Part shown: positions 43,461-52,502 of the stretch, piece by piece
Position numbering within the stretch: position 1 is the stretch's first letter
Layout: each line of letters begins with the position of its first letter
NCBI RefSeq assembly: GCF_003573545.1
Contig: NZ_QWET01000001.1
Span: 248,001-312,000 of the forward strand
DNA length: 64,000 nucleotides
Direction of reading: 5' to 3'
Origin: Mariniphaga sediminis
GTDB lineage: Bacteria > Bacteroidota > Bacteroidia > Bacteroidales > Prolixibacteraceae
Notes under the pieces: generated by a model
Told to the model about the DNA's origin: nothing
The model's database searches: none
What the model saw: only the letters and a program-made list of their open reading frames with translations
Position numbers and translations under genes: made by a program

Positions 43461-44894
43461 CTAATCTATTTTCCCTGGTTCCCGGCGGTTTTTACCGGGA
43501 TTTTCTGTCAGGTCATCGCCTAAATCTTCGCGGGCTTCGGCAGCAATTTTTTCCAATCTTTCTGCTATTTTCGGATGATATTCCAGCAAATTGTATCGTT
43601 CGCCGGGGTCACGTCGCAGATCGTACAGTCCGGCCCCGAAGGGATAATTCTCGTCGACGGTGCCTGGTTGTCCGTCTTTTCCCGGTTCAAAGCCGGTGTA
43701 GGTACGTCCGGGATGCGGAAAAACCAATTTCCACCTGCCGTCCTGAACGGCTTCTAAGCTATTGCGACGGTAATAATACCAGAACGATTTTCGGGGTGGT
43801 TCCGCGGTCTCTCCTTTTATTAAGGGCAGAATGCTTACTCCGTCAATTTTCTTTTCCGGAAGCGGGGCATCTGCAATTTCTGCCAGCGTAGGAAGTATGT
43901 CAATGCCAGAGATCAGATTGTTGTCGACGGTTCCGGGAGAAATAACCCCCTTCCAGTACATGAGGCAGGGCACGCGTTGTCCTCCTTCAAAAGAGGTGCC
44001 TTTCCCTTCGCGCAGTCCACCGGTACTTCCGGCATGGTTACCGTAATTAATCCATGGTCCGTTATCTGAAGTGAAAACGACCAGTGTGTTTTCATCGAGC
44101 CCGGTTTCTTTCAGGGTTTGAATGATTTGTCCCACGCTCCAGTCGATTTCCATCAACACATCGCCGTATAATCCTTGCTGCGACTTTCCTTTAAATTTGT
44201 CCGAAACATACAGCGGGACATGCGGCATGGGATGGGCAAGGTAAACAAAAAAAGAATTTTCACGGTTTTCCTGAATAAAAGATACCGCACGCTCGGTAAA
44301 AGCAGTGGTAAACTGTGCCTGGTCTTCAGGGCCCACAGCCGGGTTAACGATGGTTTCGTTTTCAAAAAGGGGAAGGTCAGGGAATGAGCCAGGCCCACGT
44401 GGATGGAGTGGCCACATATCATTTGAGTAGGGGATACCGTAAAACTCGTCGAACCCGTGACGGGTAGGCAAAAATTTATCCTGGACACCCAAATGCCATT
44501 TTCCGAAAATAGCGGTAGAGTAGCCTTTCTTTTTCAATACTTCGGCAATGGTTTCTTCCTCCGCAGAAATTCCGGTTTTTGATCGATGGCTTAATGCGCC
44601 GGCAAAACCAATCCGGTTTGGATAACAGCCGGTTAGCAGCCCGGCACGCGAGGCGCTGCAAACAGCCTGAGGGGCGTAGTAGTGAGAGAAGAACATTCCT
44701 TGTGCAGCCATTTGATCGAGGTTGGGGGTGCGGTACCCAATGGCGCCGGTCTGGGTAAGATCGCCATATCCCATATCATCCAGGTAGATGACAACAAAGT
44801 TGACTGGCTTTTTTACTTTTTCCGGTTGACTACATGCAGTTAACAAGATCATCAGTGTTGCAAGGAGAAAAGAAGAAGTGGCAATTGATTTCAT
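43461..44894 (-). CDS. Sulfatase lipoprotein (type I, formylglycine-dependent)
   Basis: A 477-residue arylsulfatase-type enzyme. The signal ends in LLTAC with Cys21 as the lipidation site. The activation motif is CSASRAGLLTG starting at Cys79, which an anaerobic or aerobic maturase must turn into formylglycine. Metal ligands Asp39 and Asp40 (VIYLDDMGYGD) and KWHLG with SDNG further on (VVFTSDNGPW) are kept. The substrate (a sulfated glycan or aryl sulfate) is not evident, and no glycosidase gene is next to it. A marine or gut-type sulfated polysaccharide diet is an inference. Confidence 0.93.
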   Translation of the reverse strand: MKSIATSSFLLATLMILLTACSQPEKVKKPVNFVVIYLDDMGYGDLTQTGAIGYRTPNLDQMAAQGMFFSHYYAPQAVCSASRAGLLTGCYPNRIGFAGALSHRSKTGISAEEETIAEVLKKKGYSTAIFGKWHLGVQDKFLPTRHGFDEFYGIPYSNDMWPLHPRGPGSFPDLPLFENETIVNPAVGPEDQAQFTTAFTERAVSFIQENRENSFFVYLAHPMPHVPLYVSDKFKGKSQQGLYGDVLMEIDWSVGQIIQTLKETGLDENTLVVFTSDNGPWINYGNHAGSTGGLREGKGTSFEGGQRVPCLMYWKGVISPGTVDNNLISGIDILPTLAEIADAPLPEKKIDGVSILPLIKGETAEPPRKSFWYYYRRNSLEAVQDGRWKLVFPHPGRTYTGFEPGKDGQPGTVDENYPFGAGLYDLRRDPGERYNLLEYHPKIAERLEKIAAEAREDLGDDLTENPGKNRREPGKID

Positions 44895-44966
44895 AATTAT
44901 AATCTATTTTTACCCAAAGATTTGATAAGTTACAAGCAAATTTAGTACTTTTTTTAGGATTAATTT

Positions 44967-44997
44967 TTCGGGCAGGATAACATAAATACTATTTTTG
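44967..44997 (+). promoter_or_regulatory. Promoter of the DUF3078 gene
   Basis: TTCG at 44967-44970, a 19-bp spacer and -7 box TATTTTTG at 44990-44997 (TAnnTTTG). The same TTCG-N19 form is seen at galK. The ATG lies about 35 nt further on. Confidence 0.6.
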
Positions 44998-45031
44998 CGT
45001 TTTGAGAAAAAAGCTGTAAATACAATAAACT

Positions 45032-47032
45032 ATGTTTTCAGGAAAAAGTAAACTTTTTGTTTTGCTCCTCCTTCTTTTATCTGTTGTTAACCCGATCGAA
45101 GCCCAGAACAGAATCGAAAATGATGAGAAAGCACGGGCGCTTGAACTTGGAATCGGATTACTTGAAAGGTATTTTGAGAAGGATGATGCCTGGAAGGTTA
45201 CAGATACGGAAACCGGCGAATCGGTACGCGGACTCATGCGTTTCATCGAAAAGAAACCGCTTGATTCAATTCTGAATGTACTCAATGGTTCCTTGGGAGA
45301 CAGTACTTTCCGGTATGTTTACCGCTTACCCGAGTATGTTCCGGATAGTTTGGAGGTTCCCGGCTATTATCCGGTGGTATCTGTTCATCGTGATTTGGAA
45401 AAATTGGGAAGGCATCTTAGGAAAAAATATTTTGAGGATGAATTATCGGTTCCGGTAAGCCTGATTTCTGATTTGGAAGGAAAGGCCGGAGTAATAAAGC
45501 CGGGAGAAGGAAGAAAACTGCTGGAAGCCGGGATTTACGAATTGCCCGACAGCTTGCAATTGCCCGATATAATTCCGGACTCTATGATGCATTCTTCTTA
45601 TGATTTCAGACGATTTTTGCGACTCGACAGCATTCGCAACAGTTTTATTGAAGAGAAAAGAATGGCATACAATGATTCCATAATGAATGCCTACCGCGAT
45701 TCGGTAATTGATAATTACAGGCGGCAGCGGTATGCGTGGGAATATGAATCACGACGGCAGCATTTGATTGACTCCGTTGAGTTTAATAATTATCAAATTC
45801 TGAAAAACTACAACGATTCGGTGGTGCGGGCTGTTAACGATTCTATTTCATTCGTGGTGGAAGAACTTGCAGAATATGCTGATTTTATTGATACCACACG
45901 CGTTACCATAACAAATCTTGTGGGGGATGAATCGTCCATCCTTCTTCAGAAGAATAATACGTATTATTCTCGCTTATGGCTGAAGAATGAACAAAACGAT
46001 TCCCTCAGGATGATGGTGAAAAATACCGGAAAGCGTTCTATGCAGATGCTTATTGACGACGGGGTAACGTTTAGCCGCTTTAAACCCAGGGAAACCAAAG
46101 ATTTCGATTTTAGTTCGCTGAACAGGGGGGTAACCGGGTTGACCGGGGTCTCTCAAAAGTACCAGGCGTATGTTCCCTGGCGTATTGGAGGCGATGGCTC
46201 AGTGGGCTTTACTCAAACTTATCTTGAAAACTGGAAGAAGGGGGGACAAAGCGCTTTGTCTCTTCAGATAATTCTGAAAGGATATGTCAATTATTCGCGT
46301 CACGACGGAAAAGTAAAGTGGGAAAATTCGGGAGAAATCCGAAATGGCTATATCAGGCCGGGGGGTGATAATCCGGAGTGGCAAAAAAATGACGATAAAT
46401 TTGAAATTACTTCGAGGTTCGGGGTCAGCGCATTCAAAAAATGGTTTTACGGGGCGGAGTTTAACTTTGAAACCCAGTTTTTTAACGGGTACAAGTATCC
46501 CAAATCTACCAATCCCGACCCTATTTCAGCTTTTATGGCGCCCTCCCGTACTTTCTTTAAAGTGGGTCTCGATTATAAACCAAATAATAACTTTTCGCTT
46601 TTCCTTTCCCCGTTAACAGCAAAGAATGTTTTTGTAAAGGATACGGTAAAAGTGGACCAGACGAAATTTGGAATTGATGCTGGCAAACGTGGTTCCTGGG
46701 AGCCGGGTCTTAATACCGATATAAAATACAAAACGCAGATTACCCCAGACATTACGTATGAAACCAAATACAAGATGTTTATTAACTATAAAGGTTTCGA
46801 CAACCTGGATATTAACTGGGAAAACCTGATGGTGATGCGCTTGACCGAACACATCAATATGCGTATGTTGGTTCACCTGATTTATGACTCTAAAGTCCTT
46901 TTCCCGGTTGTTGATGCCAACAATCAACCCACAGGGGAGGTGAAACCAAAATTACAGGTAAGGGAATTTATATCGATTGGTTTTTCATATAAAATAAACC
47001 GGAATATTACACGGGCACGGAGAAAGAACTGA
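45032..47032 (+). CDS. DUF3078 outer-membrane beta-barrel protein
   Basis: A 666-residue exported protein. A signal peptide (about 1-24) is followed by a helical and charged region (about 25-300) with several YNDSI-type repeats, and then a C-terminal DUF3078 barrel (about 375-666) with the opening WRIGGDGSVGFTQTYLENWKKGG, aromatic strands and an ending in FISIGFSYKINRN. DUF3078 is frequent in Bacteroidota and its role is unknown. A promoter lies at 44967-44997. It is monocistronic as far as can be seen. Confidence 0.88.
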   Translation: MFSGKSKLFVLLLLLLSVVNPIEAQNRIENDEKARALELGIGLLERYFEKDDAWKVTDTETGESVRGLMRFIEKKPLDSILNVLNGSLGDSTFRYVYRLPEYVPDSLEVPGYYPVVSVHRDLEKLGRHLRKKYFEDELSVPVSLISDLEGKAGVIKPGEGRKLLEAGIYELPDSLQLPDIIPDSMMHSSYDFRRFLRLDSIRNSFIEEKRMAYNDSIMNAYRDSVIDNYRRQRYAWEYESRRQHLIDSVEFNNYQILKNYNDSVVRAVNDSISFVVEELAEYADFIDTTRVTITNLVGDESSILLQKNNTYYSRLWLKNEQNDSLRMMVKNTGKRSMQMLIDDGVTFSRFKPRETKDFDFSSLNRGVTGLTGVSQKYQAYVPWRIGGDGSVGFTQTYLENWKKGGQSALSLQIILKGYVNYSRHDGKVKWENSGEIRNGYIRPGGDNPEWQKNDDKFEITSRFGVSAFKKWFYGAEFNFETQFFNGYKYPKSTNPDPISAFMAPSRTFFKVGLDYKPNNNFSLFLSPLTAKNVFVKDTVKVDQTKFGIDAGKRGSWEPGLNTDIKYKTQITPDITYETKYKMFINYKGFDNLDINWENLMVMRLTEHINMRMLVHLIYDSKVLFPVVDANNQPTGEVKPKLQVREFISIGFSYKINRNITRARRKN

Positions 47033-47181
47033 AACTATTTTACAGGCGTGATGCGGGTAAAAACCCTTAGATGTTCCCTTTAGATTAAGTTGAAGGTTTA
47101 TTTTTTGAACCGGTAAAATTGCGAAAAGCAGGTATTTACTATTTATTCTGCTTTTTATGGAATAATCAAATCTTAAACGAT

Positions 47182-49017
47182 ATGAAAATATTTTTGAAAT
47201 TGTTTGTTATTGCCTTGTTGGCATCTTTTCAGGTTCATTCTGCCGAGTTTTACGTTTCTTCAAAGGGATTGGATGATAATCCCGGAACGCGCAGTCAACC
47301 TTTTGCCACACTCAAAAGAGCCAGGCAAGCTGCAGAGAAGGTTTTTCAGGAAAACAGGGATGAAAACTGTACTGTTTGGCTGGCTGGTGGAAAATACGAA
47401 ATAAGGGAACCGCTTACTTTTGAGGCATCCGGAATGAAGAACCAAAAAGGTGTGTTGGCTTTTAAGGCAATTCCCGGAGAACATCCTTTGATTTCCGGAG
47501 GTTTTGAAATAACAGGTTGGCACAAACAATCGGATGGAACATGGCGGGCGAAACTGCCCAACGTTTTCAAAAAGGAACCTGCGCCCCGCGAGCTTTTTGT
47601 GGGTAACCAACGGGGCATCCGCGCCCGTTTCCCAAACGAAGGATACCTGCGGGTGAAACAAGCGGGAGCAGATCGCAGAACTCATTTCTTTTTTGCAGAA
47701 GGTGATTTCCCGATTCCGGAAAAAACGAGTGGGACAGAGCTGGTTTTTTTGCATGACTGGTCCATCACCCGCATTCCGGTGAAAGAAATTAACCCGGCAG
47801 AAAATAAGCTTACTGCTGTGGACTCGGTCGGAAACAAGAGTCTGGCATTTTTCAATATCGACAACTGGGAGCCAAACCCACGGTATTTTCTTGAAAATGC
47901 CCGCGAATTTCTGGATGCAGATTACGAATGGTTTTATGATTCAAAAGGAGGGGAGATATATCTGATACTGCCAGAAGCTGTTCACCCCGAAGAAATGGAA
48001 ATTGTGGTTCCGGTTTCGGAAGGCTTGATTATTCTGGAAGGAGAAGCAAACAACCTGGTTAAAAATATACGTTTTGAGGAGATTGCATTTAAACATTGTG
48101 CCTGGCAAATTCCGGAGAAAGGGTATTGCGGGATTCAGGCCTGTCATTTTGATCCCATCCGGGAAAGAGGGAATTGGGTTGCCGTGCCGGCGGCAGTAAA
48201 AGCCGAATGGGCAGAAAACTGTGTACTTGCCCGTTGTTCCTTTGGAAATCTGGGTGGATCGGGGGTTTGGCTGGGGACCGGCTGCCGGAGATGTACTATT
48301 TCCGATTCGGAATTCACAGATATTTCGGGAAACGGAATAATGATAGGTGAAGGGCAGGGGCGCGAAGTGAACGGGGACACCTGGTGGAAAACAGCACCCG
48401 AACAGGTTGCGTTGGGAAATACGGTTGAAGGCAGCACTGTTACTGAATGCGGAAAACAACTTTTTGGAGCTGTGGGTATCTGGTGCGGATTAACGGCTGA
48501 AACAACCATCAGAAACAATAATATTTTCGGGTTGCCGTACTCCGGCATCTCCATTGGCTGGATGTGGAACCCAACTCCTACACCGTGCCGCGAAAATGTG
48601 ATTGAAGGAAATCATATCCACCACATCATGCAGGTTTTAAGCGATGGAGGAGGTATTTATATGTTGGGACTCCAGCCCGGCAGTAAAATACTGAATAACC
48701 ATATACACGATGTAAGTGTCAATGCGGGGAGGGCCGAAAGCAATGGCATGTTTCTCGATGAAGGAACCACCGATGTTGTTGTTGCCAATAACCTCATTTA
48801 CAACATTGCTAAATCACCGTTGCGCTTTCATCGGGCTACTATCAACCTCGTTAAGGGGAATTACCTTTTCTGCACCGATGATAATCCTCCCATTCGTTAT
48901 AATAGCACGAAGGAAGAAGATATTAAAAAGGTAGATAACCATATTTATTCAGAACAGGACCAAGGGTTTGAAGAAGCCCTCCGGGAGGCCGTTGAAACCT
49001 GGAATGAAAAGCACTGA
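47182..49017 (+). CDS. Secreted right-handed parallel beta-helix protein, GH141-like candidate
   Basis: A 611-residue exported protein. Signal peptide about 1-20; the frame extends upstream to 47119, but ATG 47182 gives a normal signal. The N-terminal part (FYVSSKGLDDNPGTRSQPFA, then a GKYEIREPLTF block and an ITGW...RELFVGN region) and the beta-helix coils in the C-terminal half (several SGIxIG/NxIxxI turns) resemble GH141-type enzymes such as an alpha-L-fucosidase. This family link is recalled and needs a search. It is flanked by a DUF3078 gene and an unrecognised exported protein. Conserved acidic residues for catalysis could not be assigned. Confidence 0.8.
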   Translation: MKIFLKLFVIALLASFQVHSAEFYVSSKGLDDNPGTRSQPFATLKRARQAAEKVFQENRDENCTVWLAGGKYEIREPLTFEASGMKNQKGVLAFKAIPGEHPLISGGFEITGWHKQSDGTWRAKLPNVFKKEPAPRELFVGNQRGIRARFPNEGYLRVKQAGADRRTHFFFAEGDFPIPEKTSGTELVFLHDWSITRIPVKEINPAENKLTAVDSVGNKSLAFFNIDNWEPNPRYFLENAREFLDADYEWFYDSKGGEIYLILPEAVHPEEMEIVVPVSEGLIILEGEANNLVKNIRFEEIAFKHCAWQIPEKGYCGIQACHFDPIRERGNWVAVPAAVKAEWAENCVLARCSFGNLGGSGVWLGTGCRRCTISDSEFTDISGNGIMIGEGQGREVNGDTWWKTAPEQVALGNTVEGSTVTECGKQLFGAVGIWCGLTAETTIRNNNIFGLPYSGISIGWMWNPTPTPCRENVIEGNHIHHIMQVLSDGGGIYMLGLQPGSKILNNHIHDVSVNAGRAESNGMFLDEGTTDVVVANNLIYNIAKSPLRFHRATINLVKGNYLFCTDDNPPIRYNSTKEEDIKKVDNHIYSEQDQGFEEALREAVETWNEKH

Positions 49018-49047
49018 TCTTATCTGCAAAAGACTTCGGGATTCTTC

Positions 49048-50205
49048 CTAATAAAACGCCCCCAGACTTACACCAAGGGAGAGGGTGAAATGAAAATCAT
49101 ACCCTTTTGATATTTTCTTGTTTGAAAAAAACTGATCGTATCCGATTCCGGGGCGCAGGAACAGGGCGCCGGAAGGTTCGTAAAAATTTTTGGATTGCCA
49201 GCGTTTTAATACAATGTCGCTTGCAGCTCCAAAACCTGCGAAAAATGCTCCGGAAAGATTATTTTTAGGATTGGACGAATCATCGTTGTCAAACTCGGAA
49301 GATTGTGAATTCATTTCATATCCGCCCAACGAAATATAGGGATATACATTTACTGATCGGTTAGAATAAACGGACCTGCCAATTTTTATCCCGTATTTCA
49401 GGCTGCTAACTTTTTCTTCTTTAGTGTGAACCAGATCTTTCTTTTTTACCGGAAGATCGATATTTGACCTTACTTTACTCACGCTGCCTCCAATAAAAAG
49501 CGATAAATACAGTTGATTTATAAAACCATCAATTTCCATATTCAGAATGTGCAGGTGGTCGGTAAAAACATCTGTAATATCGCCTGCAAGAAATTCATTT
49601 CCGTAGCCAAAGCAAAAATTCATTCTGCCGGTAGAGGTCAGCCCTTTTATTTCACTGGCAAAATATTCGTATTCTGAGTCGGGATATGATTTTTTAAAAT
49701 TTTTGATGGTTTTGTTAAGCTCCGTCATATTTTCATTCATGTAGTAGCGAATGTAGATTTGTATGATCTCCTTATCTTCATCGGGCATCTGCATTTCTTC
49801 AAGATCCTCTGAAACAAAGGGTATTTCCAGTGCAAGGTATTCGCGGAGCTTGTCCATTGTTCCATCGTAGGGAACTGCTTTTGTTTTTCCTTCGAGTAAC
49901 GAGTTGTAATTTTTAGCATTGTAGAGGAAAAGCGGAAAATTTCTGGAGGCAAGCGAAAGCAGCAGTTCCTCTCCGGGGTAAAAAATAACGTAACTTTCAT
50001 CCACGTTATTTTTCAGGAAGTTCAGGGTGTTTATGGCTCCCTTGTGATCGCCCGAAACCGTTTTGTCAATTACCAGTTTTCTGCCGTTCCTAATAATAAT
50101 TTCGGAGCTGTCGGCATAGGAGAGTATTTCGTTTTTTATGTTTTCCTGCGCCAGAAGGATGAGTCCGGACATTACAAGTGCGACTGTGAGCAGAAGTTTT
50201 TTCAT
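49048..50205 (-). CDS. Exported protein with C-terminal beta-barrel, family unknown
   Basis: A 385-residue protein. ATG 50205 (MKKLLLTVALVMSGLILLAQ) starts a clear signal peptide; the upstream extension to 50259 is not needed. The N-terminal half is helical (about 25-200) with charged segments, and the C-terminal half (about 215-385) has alternating hydrophobic strands ending in SLGVSLGAFY, typical of an outer-membrane barrel. I do not recognise the family. It is convergent with the beta-helix gene, and its start lies 58 bp downstream of the carbamoyltransferase stop, on the same strand. Confidence 0.75.
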   Translation of the reverse strand: MKKLLLTVALVMSGLILLAQENIKNEILSYADSSEIIIRNGRKLVIDKTVSGDHKGAINTLNFLKNNVDESYVIFYPGEELLLSLASRNFPLFLYNAKNYNSLLEGKTKAVPYDGTMDKLREYLALEIPFVSEDLEEMQMPDEDKEIIQIYIRYYMNENMTELNKTIKNFKKSYPDSEYEYFASEIKGLTSTGRMNFCFGYGNEFLAGDITDVFTDHLHILNMEIDGFINQLYLSLFIGGSVSKVRSNIDLPVKKKDLVHTKEEKVSSLKYGIKIGRSVYSNRSVNVYPYISLGGYEMNSQSSEFDNDDSSNPKNNLSGAFFAGFGAASDIVLKRWQSKNFYEPSGALFLRPGIGYDQFFSNKKISKGYDFHFTLSLGVSLGAFY

Positions 50206-50262
50206 TGTATATATTTTTGTTTTTATTGTTTCAATTTTTAATGTTGTAGCAGATAGCATTTG

Positions 50263-51261
50263 TTACCCCAGCGTGGCAACCATTACGGCTTTGATTGTGT
50301 GCAGGCGGTTTTCTGCCTGATCAAACACGATGGAGGCAGGGCCTTCAAATACCTCTTCCGTCACCTCCAGTGCCCCGAGACCAAATTTTTGGAAGATTTC
50401 TTCCCCTATTTTTGTGCTACGGTTATGAAAAGCCGGAAGGCAGTGTAAAAATTTTATATCAGGATTTCCGGTAAGTTCCATGGTTTTTTTGTTTACCTGG
50501 TAAGGTTTTAGCAGGTTAATCCGCTCCCCCCACACCTCGGCCGGCTCTCCCATGGAGACCCACACATCGGTGTAAAGGTAATCGCAATCTTTAACCGCTT
50601 CTTCTACATTATCGGTTATCCTGATTGTTGCTCCTGTTTTACTTGCAATCGTATGGCATTGCTGCTGCAAATCGGACGATGGCTGGCATTGTCCAGGAGC
50701 CGCTGCCCGGAAATCCATACCCAGCTTGGCAGCCCCTACCATCAGCGAGTTTCCCATGTTGTTTCGCGCATCGCCGAGGTAGCAAAATTTTATTTGAGAG
50801 AGGGGCTTGTTTGAATGTTCCTTCATGGTAAGGAAATCGGCCAGGATTTGTGTAGGGTGGAACTCATCGGTTAATCCATTCCATACAGGCACTCCGGCAA
50901 ATTGCCCCAGCTCTTCCACAATGTCCTGTCCAAATCCGCGGTATTCAATTCCATCGTACATTCTTCCCAGTACCCGGGCGGTATCCTTTATGGTCTCTTT
51001 GTGCCCGATTTGTGATCCGGAAGGCCCAAGGTAGGTGACGTGTGCCCCCTGGTCATAAGCTGCCACTTCAAATGCACCTCTGGTGCGGGTGGAAGCCTTT
51101 TCAAAAATCAGGGCAATATTCTTGCCTTTCAGGAATTGTTGTTCGGTTCCAGCATATTTTGCTTCTTTCAGTGACTGGGATAACTCCAGCAAATACAATA
51201 TCTCTTTGGGCTGGAAATCCAGCAGCTTCAGAAAATTCCGGTTTTTCAGATGAATAGTCAT
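50263..51261 (-). CDS. argF: Ornithine carbamoyltransferase
   Basis: A 332-residue carbamoyltransferase moving the carbamoyl group between carbamoyl phosphate and ornithine. The carbamoyl-phosphate loop STRTR (57-61), HPTQ and the ornithine motif HCLPAFH are present, which separate it from the acetylornithine form. It lies 11 bp downstream of carbamate kinase on the same strand, an arrangement of the arginine deiminase (arc) pathway where the enzyme works in the catabolic direction (arcB role). No arginine deiminase gene is in the window. Cytoplasmic. Confidence 0.95.
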   Translation of the reverse strand: MTIHLKNRNFLKLLDFQPKEILYLLELSQSLKEAKYAGTEQQFLKGKNIALIFEKASTRTRGAFEVAAYDQGAHVTYLGPSGSQIGHKETIKDTARVLGRMYDGIEYRGFGQDIVEELGQFAGVPVWNGLTDEFHPTQILADFLTMKEHSNKPLSQIKFCYLGDARNNMGNSLMVGAAKLGMDFRAAAPGQCQPSSDLQQQCHTIASKTGATIRITDNVEEAVKDCDYLYTDVWVSMGEPAEVWGERINLLKPYQVNKKTMELTGNPDIKFLHCLPAFHNRSTKIGEEIFQKFGLGALEVTEEVFEGPASIVFDQAENRLHTIKAVMVATLG

Positions 51262-51272
51262 ATTTATTCTTT

Positions 51273-52226
51273 TTATTCATATTCCAGGGTAATCTTTGAG
51301 CCGAATGATTTGTCTTCCAGCTTTTTTGCCTCGGTAATCACGCTTTTTTTTCCGCCGTTTTTAATAAAATCGAGGCAGGCCCTGATTTTCGGTTCCATTG
51401 TTCCCTCGGCAAAGGTACCTATTTCAAGGTATTTCAGCGCATCGGCATAATTTAAAAATTCCAGTTTTTCCTGGGTGGGAAAACCAAAGTCTTTGTAAAT
51501 AAACGGGACATCGGTTAAAATGTAAAGTTCGTCGGCTCCTATGTTGTGAGCCAGCAGTCCGGAGGCCCTGTCTTTGTCAATTACGGCGTCAAGAGTACGC
51601 ATGTTTTCCTCTTCATCGTAATAAACAGGTATCCCGCCACCGCCGGCAGCAATCACAATATTTCCGTTGTTCACCAGTAGTTCAATGGTTTCTTTGTTGA
51701 TGATATTGACGGGAGCAGGCGATGGAACTACTCTGCGGAAGCCATTTTTTGTTTTAGCTGATGGTTTGAATACCCATTTTTTTTCTTGATGCAGCTTGTC
51801 CGCTTCTTCTACATTATATGTTTTTCCAATGCGTTTCGAGGGATTGTCAAATGCCGGGTCTTTTTGGTTGACCTCCACAAGGGTTACCATCGTAATCACA
51901 TTTTTGCGGATTCCGTGTTTGTTCAATACGTTTCGGATGATTCGCTCCACCATATAGCCAATACCGCCTTGTGAGTCGGCCACGCAAATATCCAATGGCA
52001 TGGGAGCAATGTGGTACATTTTTTCGCCGGCATCATTTTGCATCAGTATATTGCCCACCTGCGGACCATTGCCATGGGTAATTACCAGTCCATAATCGTC
52101 TTTAATGAGGTGCACGAGGTTTTCAACGGTTTCGGTTGCATTCAGTTCCTGTTGTTCAATGGTTCCTTCTTCGTTGTCGCGCAAGAGGGCGTTTCCGCCC
52201 AGAGCAACCACAGCAAGCTTTTTCAT
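51273..52226 (-). CDS. arcC: Carbamate kinase
   Basis: A 317-residue amino-acid-kinase-fold enzyme making ATP from carbamoyl phosphate and ADP. The opening VALGGNALL and later [18 protein letters not shown] and [10 protein letters not shown] blocks are typical. ATG 52226 ([11 protein letters not shown]) is preferred to the upstream extension to 52346. It starts an operon with ornithine carbamoyltransferase, so citrulline could be broken down to ornithine, carbon dioxide, ammonia and ATP. It is divergent from ftsK. Confidence 0.96.
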   Translation of the reverse strand: MKKLAVVALGGNALLRDNEEGTIEQQELNATETVENLVHLIKDDYGLVITHGNGPQVGNILMQNDAGEKMYHIAPMPLDICVADSQGGIGYMVERIIRNVLNKHGIRKNVITMVTLVEVNQKDPAFDNPSKRIGKTYNVEEADKLHQEKKWVFKPSAKTKNGFRRVVPSPAPVNIINKETIELLVNNGNIVIAAGGGGIPVYYDEEENMRTLDAVIDKDRASGLLAHNIGADELYILTDVPFIYKDFGFPTQEKLEFLNYADALKYLEIGTFAEGTMEPKIRACLDFIKNGGKKSVITEAKKLEDKSFGSKITLEYE

Positions 52227-52469
52227 CGTTTCAAATTTAGGTTGCAACAAACATAAAAAAAACACGGAGAAAAAGAAATGAATTTGCCTTGGTGTTCGTT
52301 GTTTATATATTGTTATAAAACAGTATTTTATGAAGAAGTTACACATTGTTGCAAAATATATAATATCTGGTTTTAAAATGAAAGAAATACCGGGGCAGAA
52401 TAATTATTTTTTATTTCCCCTCTTCCTGTTTTTTGAACCGGAAAGAAACGGGCAACCTCATTTTTTTGT

Positions 52470-52477
52470 TAAATTTG
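52470..52477 (+). promoter_or_regulatory. -7 box upstream of ftsK
   Basis: TAAATTTG fits TAnnTTTG exactly and lies 26 nt before the ATG. No -33 box at 19-bp spacing was found. Confidence 0.45.
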
Positions 52478-52502
52478 CGGATTATTAAACAAGCGAAGCA
52501 GA

